Source: a virus. Taken from it: a stretch of 37,212 bases of DNA. The position numbers and the translations under genes were made by a program. This document shows, in pieces, positions 15,969 to 24,119 of this stretch. The stretch is from IMG/VR virus record IMGVR_UViG_3300043430_000161, positions 1 through 37,212 of that record. One strand, 5' to 3'. How positions within the stretch are numbered: the first letter of the stretch is position 1; each line of letters opens with the position of its first letter. The notes below the pieces were generated by a model, which did not search any database, was not told the origin of the DNA, and saw only the letters and a list, made by a program, of their open reading frames with translations.

Positions 15969-17138
15969 ATGAGTGACTTCACTTGTGGAGGGCAGGTTTG
16001 CGGTACTGGTGATTGGGCAGGCCCGAAACCAGGTGATCCAGACAACAATGTCGTGATCTCTGCACAGCCTGCGTTCGGTGGAATTGACGTTAGCTGGACT
16101 TTTCCAGGCATCAATCCACACGCAGTAGCTCATGTGATCTTGTATCGCAGTGCGAACATTGAACCTGAAACTATGGTCCAGTTGGCCAAGGTTAATGGCA
16201 CGTTCTACTTCGATCGGTCAGCTTCACTGACTCCTATGGAGTTCTTTTATTGGATGCGTATCGTGTCTATCAATGGCACGGTAGGTCCAGTCATTGGTCC
16301 AGCCTCTTCCATTGCACGCGATACGATCTCTGACACCATCAAGTCCCTTACAGGGAAGATTGATGCTGGTGTTTTGGCACAGTCGTTGAAGACTGACTTG
16401 GCAAAGATCGAGATCAATGCCTTGGGTATCACTCAAGAGATACTTGAGCGTGCTCAGAATGATGATGCTCTGGGTGCATCGTTCAATGAGATTCAGGCAT
16501 TCTCTGAAGAGACTCGTGCTCTGGTACAGAATGAGGTCTTGGCACGTACTGAGGCTGATGCAGCCTTTGTGAATGTGGCCAACACCATCTATGCAGAGAC
16601 TGAGGAAGCTAAGACTGCTATTCAGACACTCAGTCAGGTGGTTGCTAAGGCTGACCAAGCTCTAGCTAAGCAGATTACTGCAGCTCAGACCGAGTTGAAT
16701 GGCAACATTGCTCAAGTCGAAACCAACATGCAGTCTTCCATTAAGCATGTGGAAGGTAAGGTTGATGAGATTGGTGCCCTTTATACCGTCAAAGTAAACG
16801 TCAACGGTCTGGTTGGTGGCTTTGGTGTGTACAACGATGGTCGTGAAGTCCAGGCAGGCTTCGATGTTGACACCTTCTGGATCGGTCGTACCAATGCCCA
16901 GCTAAAGAAACCCTTCATCGTTTCAGGCGATGAGGTATTCATCAACGGTGCTGTGGTTAACAAGATCACGTTCAACCAGATGCGATCTGATGACGGTTCC
17001 CTGTTGTTCGCAGGTGGCAAGCTACAGGTCAAGTACATTCAGGTTGATGACCTACAGATTACCAATGCCAACATCAAGGGTGACTTGAAGTCGGATAACT
17101 ACGTAGCTGGTAAATCGGGCTGGATCATAAAAAAGTAA
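15969..17138 (+). CDS. Tail-tip protein with fibronectin-like domain and coiled coil (0-frame product)
   Basis: The 0-frame product has 389 residues from the ATG at 15969 (GGAGG eight bases upstream). Residues ~25-115 form a fibronectin type III-like domain (VDVSWTF-type strand, HVILYRSA, FYWMRIVSINGT). Residues ~125-270 are a long helical/coiled-coil region. Residues ~275-389 resemble the C-terminal region of lambda J-type tip proteins: YTVKVNVNGLVGGFGVYNDG, FWIG, FIVSGDEVFINGAVV, and GWIIKK at the end. In the family this last motif normally continues into a further module; here the frame stops exactly there, inside a frameshift signal. Role: host contact at the tail tip, inferred from family. 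Confidence 0.8.
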   Translation: MSDFTCGGQVCGTGDWAGPKPGDPDNNVVISAQPAFGGIDVSWTFPGINPHAVAHVILYRSANIEPETMVQLAKVNGTFYFDRSASLTPMEFFYWMRIVSINGTVGPVIGPASSIARDTISDTIKSLTGKIDAGVLAQSLKTDLAKIEINALGITQEILERAQNDDALGASFNEIQAFSEETRALVQNEVLARTEADAAFVNVANTIYAETEEAKTAIQTLSQVVAKADQALAKQITAAQTELNGNIAQVETNMQSSIKHVEGKVDEIGALYTVKVNVNGLVGGFGVYNDGREVQAGFDVDTFWIGRTNAQLKKPFIVSGDEVFINGAVVNKITFNQMRSDDGSLLFAGGKLQVKYIQVDDLQITNANIKGDLKSDNYVAGKSGWIIKK

Positions 17139-17173
17139 CTGCCATCACCCTGCCTTACCTACAGAGTGATGGC
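17129..17173 (+). promoter_or_regulatory. Programmed -1 ribosomal frameshift signal
   Basis: The slippery heptamer A AAA AAG (17129-17135) is in the correct phase (ATA AAA AAG) and is followed at once by the 0-frame TAA (17136-17138). After a 5-base spacer a perfect 8-bp stem forms: GCCATCAC (17141-17148) with GTGATGGC (17166-17173), loop 17 bases. Loop bases CTGCC (17150-17154) could also pair with GGCAG (17197-17201) as a pseudoknot. The -1 frame is open from the heptamer into the next gene. A 586-residue fusion would result. Confidence 0.85.
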
Positions 17174-17194
17174 TCAACTGCCTACGGTAATTTC

Positions 17195-17728
17195 ATGGCA
17201 GAGTTTAACGATGCTTCCTTTTCTGGGGATGTCTCAGGTCTGGAAGGTACGTTCTCAGGTGTTCTAACTGCTGATGCTGTTAATGCTGCAGCCAACATAA
17301 ACATTGCTGGCCAGGCGGTTGCTCTTACGACTGTATCTTTCCTGGCTGATCGTCGAGGTTTCTCAGATGGTGATGGCTGGTTGAAGGTACACAGCTGTAA
17401 GTTTGTAGTTCCTGCAGATGACCTATCAGGGGGTTGGTTTACTGGTGGTGTGCAGTATCGCCTGGTGGATATGAAAGGCGACAACGATCAGTACTTGATG
17501 CAGTACCGTCTTCGTCTTAATGGCAAGGTGCTATTTACTTCTTCTGGCTGGTATCGCTTTGGTATTTTCTGTAAGCGTATTCAGGAGTTCTACCACGAAG
17601 TAGCAGGGAAGATTGATACCCCTGGTATGTATGAACTTTCCATGGATTATCAGTTTGCTGAAGCACCTACCAACGTGTACCCAATCTTCAGCAATATCAT
17701 TTTTCGTGTTGATTACGTGAGGAAGTGA
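17195..17728 (+). CDS. Tail-tip module 1, probably the -1 frame extension of the tail-tip protein
   Basis: The protein has 177 residues counted from the internal ATG, which has no good ribosome site. In the same frame the sequence is open back to the slippery site at 17135, adding 20 residues (VTAITLPYLQSDGSTAYGNF). It begins MAEFNDASFSG, the sequence that in J-type proteins usually follows the GWxIxK motif. A module pattern follows: GTFSG, then ADAVNAAANINI. The C-terminal ~110 residues look like a beta-sandwich, perhaps binding a receptor. The same pattern recurs in the next two genes. Confidence 0.75.
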   Translation: MAEFNDASFSGDVSGLEGTFSGVLTADAVNAAANINIAGQAVALTTVSFLADRRGFSDGDGWLKVHSCKFVVPADDLSGGWFTGGVQYRLVDMKGDNDQYLMQYRLRLNGKVLFTSSGWYRFGIFCKRIQEFYHEVAGKIDTPGMYELSMDYQFAEAPTNVYPIFSNIIFRVDYVRK

Positions 17729-17729
17729 C

Positions 17730-18176
17730 ATGTCGTATATAGAGCTTTCCGACACGATGTTCCGTGGCACCTTAAAAGGTGCTCGGGGAAAGGCTCGTTT
17801 CAAACTCACAGCTAAAGCGATCAATGCTATCGACACTGTGAACATCAACCACAACATGGTCACCTATGACTACAACATCCAGTACAGCACTCCTAGTCAG
17901 TCCGCTGGTTCGGTGCTTGTTACTGCTGGCATCAACGTGCCAGATGAGGAAGCCTGGGTAGAGATCATTGCTTACGGGGCTGGTGCTGGGAGTGTCCGGG
18001 TAAACGGAAATACCATGCCCAACCGTAACTTACGTGGTCCTGGACAGAAGCTGCTGCCTTTCGTGTCTGTAGTGAAACTACCTAAAGGGCAGCATACAGT
18101 GCAGCTGATTTCTGCTGCTTCTGGGGCTTCTTCGGGTTTTATCATGTGCCGTTACATTCGTAAGACGGGTGGTTGA
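17730..18176 (+). CDS. Tail-tip module 2 (separate cistron)
   Basis: The protein has 148 residues. The N-terminus repeats the module pattern: MFRGTLKGARGKARFKLTAK, then INAIDTVNI. A strand-rich C-terminal domain follows, different in sequence from module 1. GAGGAAG precedes the ATG and the gap to the previous stop is one base. It is probably a small tip or receptor-contact protein paralogous to its neighbours. Function inferred from position and similarity. Confidence 0.7.
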   Translation: MSYIELSDTMFRGTLKGARGKARFKLTAKAINAIDTVNINHNMVTYDYNIQYSTPSQSAGSVLVTAGINVPDEEAWVEIIAYGAGAGSVRVNGNTMPNRNLRGPGQKLLPFVSVVKLPKGQHTVQLISAASGASSGFIMCRYIRKTGG

Positions 18177-18178
18177 AG

Positions 18179-18769
18179 ATGACGCTTCCTTCAGGTTATG
18201 CAGAGTTCAATGATGGTGATGCGGTAATCCGGGGACGTATTGCCGGTTCCGATGGAACCTTCTCTGGTTCATTTGATGCAGCCAACATTAACGCCATTGA
18301 AAGTATCAATGTGCGTAATGGGGCTGTGTCCGCCTACTACAACTTCGAGTTTCCTAATAAAAGCATGAAGGCTGTGTTTCAAATACCTGGCCAAAAATAC
18401 ACCCAGATTGCAGACATCATCATTCCTATTAGGATGTCTGCATTAGGAAATATAGAACCTTGGCAGGCTGCTAAAATTGACCTGTATAAAAATGGAGTAC
18501 TGCTGTCACATGCAGAAGTCTATTTTAATGGTTGGACTGTAAAAAGAAGTGGTGGTAGAAATAGTGGAAGTTATACACAATCTTTTCGCCTTGAATATCT
18601 TCAGGTTATTAGATTTGTTGATTTTGAAGTAACAGGTAATGCTACATATGAACTTATTCTTACGAATAGTTCTTACTTAAAAAAAACAAGTCCAGGTGCT
18701 GAAACAGCCAGTCCTGCAGTGATGTTGGATATGCTTGGCCCTGTAACAGTTGGTTTTCGTAAGAGGTAA
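18179..18769 (+). CDS. Tail-tip module 3 with AT-rich C-terminal domain
   Basis: The protein has 196 residues from the ATG at 18179; a TTG two codons earlier (18173) overlaps the previous stop and is also possible. It starts LPSGYAEFNDGDAVIRG, the closest copy of the tip module, then GTFSGSFDAANINAIESINV. From about 18350 to 18700 the base composition drops to clearly AT-rich, with AGA codons and a run of eight A (18679-18686), unlike the genes on both sides. This points to a swapped-in C-terminal, probably receptor-contact, domain. Confidence 0.7.
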   Translation: MTLPSGYAEFNDGDAVIRGRIAGSDGTFSGSFDAANINAIESINVRNGAVSAYYNFEFPNKSMKAVFQIPGQKYTQIADIIIPIRMSALGNIEPWQAAKIDLYKNGVLLSHAEVYFNGWTVKRSGGRNSGSYTQSFRLEYLQVIRFVDFEVTGNATYELILTNSSYLKKTSPGAETASPAVMLDMLGPVTVGFRKR

Positions 18770-18774
18770 TTAAG

Positions 18775-19173
18775 ATGGTAGCTGCAACGATTTATGACAA
18801 GCGTAATGGTCAAGTGATCATGACGGTCGAAGCGCCTGATGAGGAATCAGTTGAGCTTCAAGTGAGTGATGAGCTGAACCAGAAGATTCTATGGGGTCGG
18901 CGTGTGGATGCTGCCAACTTCTACTTTGTGGCTGGTGTGGATGTAGCTCGTCCTGTGATGGATTTGAGTATTAACCACGCAGGCGTCCTGGCTAAAGGTC
19001 AGCTTCTCAAGGTGGAAGGTATCCCTCTAGGCTGCTCTGTTGTGTATCCGGGGGGCCAGACCACTGTTAACGATGGCTACATTGAATGGGCTTCAGTAAC
19101 CTCAGGTGAGTTTGAAATCTATCTCACCTGCTTTCCCTACAAAGAGGTAATCCTTAATGCCATCGTTGGGTGA
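18775..19173 (+). CDS. Small tail-region protein
   Basis: The protein has 132 residues. It is strand-rich (ATIYDKRNGQVIMTVEAP; GQLLKVEGIPLGCSVVYPGG), with the look of a small beta-barrel or beta-sandwich structural or fibre-associated protein. GAGGTAATTAAG precedes the ATG. It overlaps the DUF4376-like gene by 17 bases, suggesting co-translation. It may be a fibre-attachment or chaperone partner; not recognised further. Confidence 0.6.
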   Translation: MVAATIYDKRNGQVIMTVEAPDEESVELQVSDELNQKILWGRRVDAANFYFVAGVDVARPVMDLSINHAGVLAKGQLLKVEGIPLGCSVVYPGGQTTVNDGYIEWASVTSGEFEIYLTCFPYKEVILNAIVG

Positions 19174-19540
19174 ATTTGATGGTCTGGCTCAAGAGCCGGC
19201 CACCCTACAAGACATTGATGCAGCTCGTTTGGCTGCTGAGTCTGTAGTACAAACTTCTCGTGGTGCGTTGCAGTTTGATCTGGTCAGTCGCCAGCGCATG
19301 AATGATGTACTCATGACTCTGGAGCCTGATAACGCGAACTCTGCTGTTACTTGGGTAATGGCAGACAACACCAAGCAGTACCTGTGCTATGAAGAGTTGC
19401 GTGATCTTCACTATGAAGCCACCACTCTGATTGGTCCTCGTATTGGGCGAGTCTTCGACATTGCATCGGAATTAAAAGAACGGCTTCGGCGTGGTAAAGT
19501 GGTGACTCTCCGGGACATCAGTGATGAAGCCTGGAAGTGA
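19157..19540 (+). CDS. DUF4376-like tail-fibre-associated protein
   Basis: The protein has 127 residues. The middle reads VQTSRGALQFDLVSRQRMNDVL, then VTWVMADNTKQYLCYEELRDL: the pattern of DUF4376, found at the ends of fibre or fibre-assembly proteins. The C-terminal ~35 residues are a charged helix. GAGGTAA lies before the ATG. Confidence 0.7.
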   Translation: MPSLGEFDGLAQEPATLQDIDAARLAAESVVQTSRGALQFDLVSRQRMNDVLMTLEPDNANSAVTWVMADNTKQYLCYEELRDLHYEATTLIGPRIGRVFDIASELKERLRRGKVVTLRDISDEAWK

Positions 19541-19572
19541 TCAGCTGATTTGACACTGGTCGTACCTATACG

Positions 19573-19602
19573 GGATGCTTTTTCAGCATCCTGTTCTTGT
19601 TT
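19573..19602 (+). terminator. Hairpin terminator inside the tail cluster
   Basis: GGATGCT (19573-19579) and AGCATCC (19585-19591) form a 7-bp stem with a 5-base loop, followed by a T-rich stretch (TGTTCTTGTTTC). TTGACA at 19551 upstream could be a -35 box, but no matching -10 is seen. Confidence 0.65.
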
Positions 19603-19627
19603 CATCCCTTAACTCCTGGAGTTCACA

Positions 19628-20032
19628 ATGTCGGCATTCTCCGATCACCTTGAAGCTGCACTGATCAACGCAACTTTGCGTGGTGCTACTTACACCGGCA
19701 GTGCCGTGTATGTGGCTCTGTTCACTTCTGACCCTACTGACGCTGGCTCGGGTGTTGAGCTGGTTGATGGTGCTTATGTTCGTCAACGTGCTCACGCTTC
19801 CGTGGCTTCGGATGGTTTCACCATTCCTGCCAACGGCTCGTCCAGCAACACTCGTAACCTGATCTTCCCTGCCATTGCTGGCACCCAGAAGGTCGTGACT
19901 CACTGGGGCATCTACGATGCACAGACCAGTGGCAACCTGCTGTATCACTCCCCGATGGTGAACCCAAAGACTCTGGACCCGACTGACGTTCTGTCGTTCC
20001 CGATTGGTTCGCTCGTCGTAACCTTGGCTTAA
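19628..20032 (+). CDS. Phage structural protein (Gp80-like tail-fibre family)
   Basis: The protein has 134 residues with YVALFTSDPTDAGSG, GYVRQ-type (AYVRQRAHASV), IPANGSSSNT, FPAIAGTQKVVTHWGIYDA and GNLLYHSP: a widespread phage tail-region protein pattern. Members are about this size and lie among tail-fibre genes. The exact position in the virion is unknown. CTGGAG lies before the ATG. Confidence 0.7.
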   Translation: MSAFSDHLEAALINATLRGATYTGSAVYVALFTSDPTDAGSGVELVDGAYVRQRAHASVASDGFTIPANGSSSNTRNLIFPAIAGTQKVVTHWGIYDAQTSGNLLYHSPMVNPKTLDPTDVLSFPIGSLVVTLA

Positions 20033-20035
20033 CCC

Positions 20036-21424
20036 ATGCGCTTTGGGCTATCGCTGTTTGGTGGGGCAGCTCCGGGGCTAGTAATAGCTGTGGGGCTTAC
20101 TGCTGCTTGCGGTGCCCAAGTTGATGGGCAACCCAACGTCACCCGCCTGGGTGCAGGTAATGCTGCATCTCAGGCGGTAGTGACTGGCTCTGGCAAGCGT
20201 ACTGCTAACAACAAAGTTTCGACTTTGATTGCTCGGGCTACTGCTTCAGGCAATGCCCGTAACAACATTACTGCCTCTCCTCTTAGTGCCCTGGCTAGTG
20301 CTACGGCCTCTGGACAGGCAAAAGCATTCTTTTATGGGGCTGGCTCGGTATCTGCGTATGCGCAGGTTCAAGGTTCCCCATTCCGGCAAGCTCGTGGTTA
20401 TGGCTTGCCTGCAAAAGCTACTGCAGCACTGGAGTGCTACCCAGAGACTTGGGAGGTAGGTGAGGCTTCACCTGCTCTGGCCTTTGCTTATGGGTATGGT
20501 ACTTGGCACCACATCGGCCACGGGAACGCCTTGGCGTTTGCCCAAGCTAACGGCCTTGGAATGCACACCCATGGTGCTACTGGGGAAGCTGTTGCTCCGG
20601 CTGCTGCTACTGGGGTCTGTGTACTGACTCATGGTGCTGAAGGTCTGGCTGAATGTTCAGCCAAAGCCTTTGGTGATGCTGCAGTTAAAAAAGGTGGTGT
20701 GCGATACCTAGCTGCCAACGGCAGTGCAATTTGTACTGCAGAAGCTCAGGTACTAACTGTATCCATCTATCAGCCTCAGATTGCTGAATGTGTTGCTGAG
20801 CTTGAAGGTACTGCCTACTACATCTTGGGTGGTGCAGGTAATGCCCTGGCCACTGCAACAGCTGGTGGTGATGCTGAAGTTATCCAAACTGCTGCTACAG
20901 CTGACCCTGCCCACACTTCTGCTGCTGCTACTGGGGCTGCTAAGAAGTGGGCCAACGCAATTGGTAATGGTGTCGCTACTGCAACAGGCTTTGCTGATCC
21001 AGAAGTGAAACAGACTGCTGTTGAAGCTATGCCGGGGGTGTGTACTGCGACTGTATCTGGGAATGCTGAACGCATTTGCCAGGCTGAAGGTCTTGGGTTG
21101 GCTACCTCTACCTGGGATGTGGTGTACAACAAGATTGTTACTGGGTATCCAATGTTGGGTAAAGCCACTGCAACCTTGTTCCAGTATCAGATTGGGATTG
21201 GTGTTACCCCACAACCAGCTGCATGTGATGCAGTTGTGTCTGGTGATGGGCAACGTATTGCTTTTGTAGATCAAGTCACTGCTCTTGCAACCGCTATTGG
21301 ATGGGGTGCTAACCAAGTTAATGATCTGGTTCCAGCTCCGGTTAAACGGCAAATGGTTGTTCCTGTGGTTTCCCGTGTAGTGCCTGTTCCATTTGTTTCT
21401 CGAACCATCTACGTCGCTGCGTGA
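20036..21424 (+). CDS. Ala/Gly-rich repetitive structural protein
   Basis: The protein has 462 residues, dominated by short degenerate repeats of the form G-N/x-A-x-A-x-A-x-G (for example GNALAFAQANG, GNALATATAGG, GNGVATATGFAD). This suggests a solenoid of short beta strands, as in shaft-like fibres. The N-terminus has a hydrophobic stretch (about 10-27). The C-terminus ends with Val/Pro/Arg-rich repeats (VVPVVSRVVPVPFVSRTIYV) as in several phage tail-region proteins. The ATG has no good ribosome site and lies three bases after the previous stop, so coupling is likely. Function inferred. Confidence 0.7.
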   Translation: MRFGLSLFGGAAPGLVIAVGLTAACGAQVDGQPNVTRLGAGNAASQAVVTGSGKRTANNKVSTLIARATASGNARNNITASPLSALASATASGQAKAFFYGAGSVSAYAQVQGSPFRQARGYGLPAKATAALECYPETWEVGEASPALAFAYGYGTWHHIGHGNALAFAQANGLGMHTHGATGEAVAPAAATGVCVLTHGAEGLAECSAKAFGDAAVKKGGVRYLAANGSAICTAEAQVLTVSIYQPQIAECVAELEGTAYYILGGAGNALATATAGGDAEVIQTAATADPAHTSAAATGAAKKWANAIGNGVATATGFADPEVKQTAVEAMPGVCTATVSGNAERICQAEGLGLATSTWDVVYNKIVTGYPMLGKATATLFQYQIGIGVTPQPAACDAVVSGDGQRIAFVDQVTALATAIGWGANQVNDLVPAPVKRQMVVPVVSRVVPVPFVSRTIYVAA

Positions 21425-21430
21425 GGCTCT

Positions 21431-21748
21431 ATGTATACCTACCAACAACAGACTAAAGATGTGCTCGATTACGATGTCATCATGGATGATTGGTTTGCTG
21501 AAATCCCCGGTGATGACATTCAATCGGTAACCATCACAGTTACCAGTGTTACTGGGCTGGATTTGGCACTTGTAGTAGGGCCAGCGCCTCACCCAGAGTA
21601 CGTTCTTATGGGTGCCACCCCTACACGCTTTAAGGTGTGGATCGGTGGTGGTACTGAGTTTGAGGACTACATCGTGACCTGCTTGGTTAAGACTGAGCAG
21701 GATCGAACCTTCGAAGTTGAGTTCAAAATTAAGGTGCGGAATAAATGA
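21431..21748 (+). CDS. Small Ig-like protein, fibre-tail adaptor type
   Basis: The protein has 105 residues: an Ig-like beta sandwich pattern with DDIQSVTITVTS, FKVWIGGGTEFEDYIVTCLVKT and DRTFEVEFKIKVRNK. Proteins with this pattern occur beside tail-fibre genes in many phages and are often called fibre-tail adaptors. It ends with an ATGA overlap to the fibre gene, suggesting equimolar production. Confidence 0.65.
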   Translation: MYTYQQQTKDVLDYDVIMDDWFAEIPGDDIQSVTITVTSVTGLDLALVVGPAPHPEYVLMGATPTRFKVWIGGGTEFEDYIVTCLVKTEQDRTFEVEFKIKVRNK

Positions 21749-23625
21749 GTAACCTTGGAAACTTTGTTCAGTGCCGTTTTGTAACTCCACTGGCTATCGG
21801 TGCAACGGAGATGACTCTCTATGCTGCCGATGCCCCCTACAACCTGCCCCCTGCTGAGGGTGGTTTGCTGGTGCTGTGTGACAGTCCCGGCAATCCCTCT
21901 TTCATTGAGGTGATCTCGTATACCTCCCGTACTGGGTTGAACCTGTCGGGGGTAGTACGGGGTCTTGAAGGGACTACTGCTCGTGCATGGTCTGGCTTTG
22001 CCTACTGCTTCCAGTCGATGTTGGCTGGCGACTATGCAGCTGACATGAATGCCAAAGAGAATGCCATTACTGCTGGTACTGCTGCGCAGATGTGGTTAGG
22101 TAACAAGACTTGGGCATCTGTACTGAGCCAGGTGCAGGGTACTTTGCTCACTGGTTTGAGCTTGGCTACTGGCACGGCCATTACTGCAGCCGACACTGTG
22201 TTGTCAGGTTTGGGTAAGCTCCAGAAGCAGATCACTGATGCTGCTACCAATCTGGCAGCTAACGTGCGTGCTGTTGCTTTAACTGGTTACCTGGCAGGTA
22301 GTAACACGGCACTGGCAGCAACGGACACTATTCTGGCTGCCATGGGCAAGTTGCAAGGTCAGCTTAATGCGCGTGCGCCTTTAACTGGTGAAGGTACTTC
22401 TGGTTCCTGGCCTATTTCGGTAACAGGAAATGCTGCGCGTGCCCGTCCTCAGCGATCTGATAATGCTAGTTGGGACCTCTACTGGAGTAACCCAGGTGGT
22501 CAACCAACTTATTACTTAGGTAGTACGGATGGGGCTACCGTACAGCCATATGCCATTGGTGTAATGAATGTTGGCTCTGCTACCAAGTTGGCGACGGCTC
22601 GGACAATCAATGGTGTGCCTTTTGATGGTACAGCCAACATCACTATTGCGGCAGGTGAGACAGGTCGGCTGCCGTTAACTGGTGGCACGTTGACTGGTCG
22701 CCTAAACGGTACTAGCTGCGGGATGGTTGGTACAGGCAACGACTACAGTAGCGGAGCCTACGAGGTTATAGGCAATGGCGCCTCTAATACGGTCTTCCCT
22801 ACAATTGGCTTCCATCAACCGAGTGCGTACGCCTCCAGCTTGCAGTTGCGTGGTGCCTCCGACTTTCGCTTCTATGCTCAAGGTGCAGCAGCTTACGCTA
22901 ACGTGACTGCTAACATTTTCTACGGCACGCTGTCAGGCAACGCTTCTAGCGCCTCCTCTGTACCGTGGTCAGGCGTATCAGGTAAACCAACAACGCTTGG
23001 GGGTTACGGCATTACCAACGGCTACGCGATGGATGGCGTGAACACCGGCTGGTTTCGCAGTTACGGCGGAAACGGCTGGTACAACCAAGATTACGGTGGT
23101 GGCATCCATATGACGGATTCCACTTATGTTCGCGTCTACAATGGTAAAGCCTTCTACTGCGCCGGTAATGAGATTGTCCTTGAAGGGACTAGTCCTACAT
23201 TACGGCTTTATGACACCGACAATGCGATAAATCGCTATGTTCACGCAAATGGCGGTACAGTCGGCTTTCTCAGAAGCGATGGCAACTGGGGCTTTTATAA
23301 CGACAACTCAGGTAATACTTACTCTGTCGGTAACGTGACTGCTTACTCTGATATTCGCCTCAAGACTGATATTGAAGTAATTCCAGATGCTCTGGCGAAG
23401 GTGATGAAACTACGTGGCGTAACGTACACACGTATTGATTCTGGTGAACGGCAGACAGGTGTCATTGCACAAGAGATCAAAGCAGTGCTCCCGGAGGCTG
23501 TTATGGTTGGCGCTGACGAAGACGCAACTTTGTCGGTAGCTTATGGCAACTTGGTGGGTCTGTTGATTGAAGCCATTAAAGAACTGAAGGCTGAGGTTGA
23601 TGTGTTGAAGCAGGGGGCTAAATAA
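21745..23625 (+). CDS. Tail fibre with C-terminal S74 intramolecular chaperone
   Basis: The protein has 626 residues. The N-terminal ~110 residues (MTLYAADAPYNLPPAEGG; ISYTSRTG) look like the tail-attachment part. The middle is repetitive and strand-forming with Gly/Asn/Thr-rich segments. The last ~92 residues are a peptidase S74 chaperone: YSDIRLKTDI (Ser535-Asp536 cleavage site), then RQTGVIAQEIKAVLPEAV, then VAYGNLVGLLIEAIKEL. The domain helps trimer folding and then cuts itself off. This is the best candidate for the main receptor-binding fibre. Confidence 0.9.
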   Translation: MSNLGNFVQCRFVTPLAIGATEMTLYAADAPYNLPPAEGGLLVLCDSPGNPSFIEVISYTSRTGLNLSGVVRGLEGTTARAWSGFAYCFQSMLAGDYAADMNAKENAITAGTAAQMWLGNKTWASVLSQVQGTLLTGLSLATGTAITAADTVLSGLGKLQKQITDAATNLAANVRAVALTGYLAGSNTALAATDTILAAMGKLQGQLNARAPLTGEGTSGSWPISVTGNAARARPQRSDNASWDLYWSNPGGQPTYYLGSTDGATVQPYAIGVMNVGSATKLATARTINGVPFDGTANITIAAGETGRLPLTGGTLTGRLNGTSCGMVGTGNDYSSGAYEVIGNGASNTVFPTIGFHQPSAYASSLQLRGASDFRFYAQGAAAYANVTANIFYGTLSGNASSASSVPWSGVSGKPTTLGGYGITNGYAMDGVNTGWFRSYGGNGWYNQDYGGGIHMTDSTYVRVYNGKAFYCAGNEIVLEGTSPTLRLYDTDNAINRYVHANGGTVGFLRSDGNWGFYNDNSGNTYSVGNVTAYSDIRLKTDIEVIPDALAKVMKLRGVTYTRIDSGERQTGVIAQEIKAVLPEAVMVGADEDATLSVAYGNLVGLLIEAIKELKAEVDVLKQGAK

Positions 23626-24119
23626 TGGCACTTCCTTCTAGTGGCGAACTGTCATTCTCTGGATTGAATAACCATATTCGACGCCCAGAAACTCAGGCTT
23701 TAAGTTTGAATGACGCGCAAATCCGAGGGCTTGCTCAAAAGCCTTCAGGGGCAATCGCTGTAAGTGATCTGCACGGTAAGTGGGCTGGTACCCGCCTTAC
23801 CTCTGCTTACGATAGTGTCAATACGCGCTATGGATTTCAGCAAGGTATTGCTGGTTCAATTGAAGGTGACTTTGCCGGTTCTAACTTAAAAAGTTGTTAC
23901 TGGATTAACATCCCTGGTTGGTACATTTTAAACATGGAAACAGTATCTGGAGCAGCCCAACCAACATCACGTACTCTTAAGATTACGGACGATAACTTTA
24001 ATGTCATCGCAACATATACTCTGACTGCTTGGACACTTTCAAATGGTGTTTGGTCTGCTGCAGTAGGTGCGCCTACTAACCCATTTCCTGCTGGCACTAA
24101 ACGGTGGCTCACCTGGTGA
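23625..24119 (+). CDS. Minor tail-region protein with repeat-type N-terminus
   Basis: The protein has 164 residues. The N-terminus MALPSSGELSFSGLNNH, then LSLNDAQIRGLA, then GAIAVSDLHGKW matches a phage motif found at the start of small tail or tip proteins. Residues ~60-164 form a strand-rich domain rich in aromatic residues and Thr. The ATG overlaps the fibre stop (TAATG). It is probably a virion component near the fibre. Confidence 0.65.
   Translation: MALPSSGELSFSGLNNHIRRPETQALSLNDAQIRGLAQKPSGAIAVSDLHGKWAGTRLTSAYDSVNTRYGFQQGIAGSIEGDFAGSNLKSCYWINIPGWYILNMETVSGAAQPTSRTLKITDDNFNVIATYTLTAWTLSNGVWSAAVGAPTNPFPAGTKRWLTW

Noticed and set aside
19551-19579. Sigma-70 promoter starting with TTGACA
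   Set aside because: The -35 is perfect, but nothing close to a -10 lies at 16-18 bases and a terminator hairpin occupies the place.
20753-21790. 345-residue minus-strand frame across the Ala/Gly-rich gene
   Set aside because: Open only because of the biased repeat codons on the other strand; Ser/Asn/His-rich with no motif.
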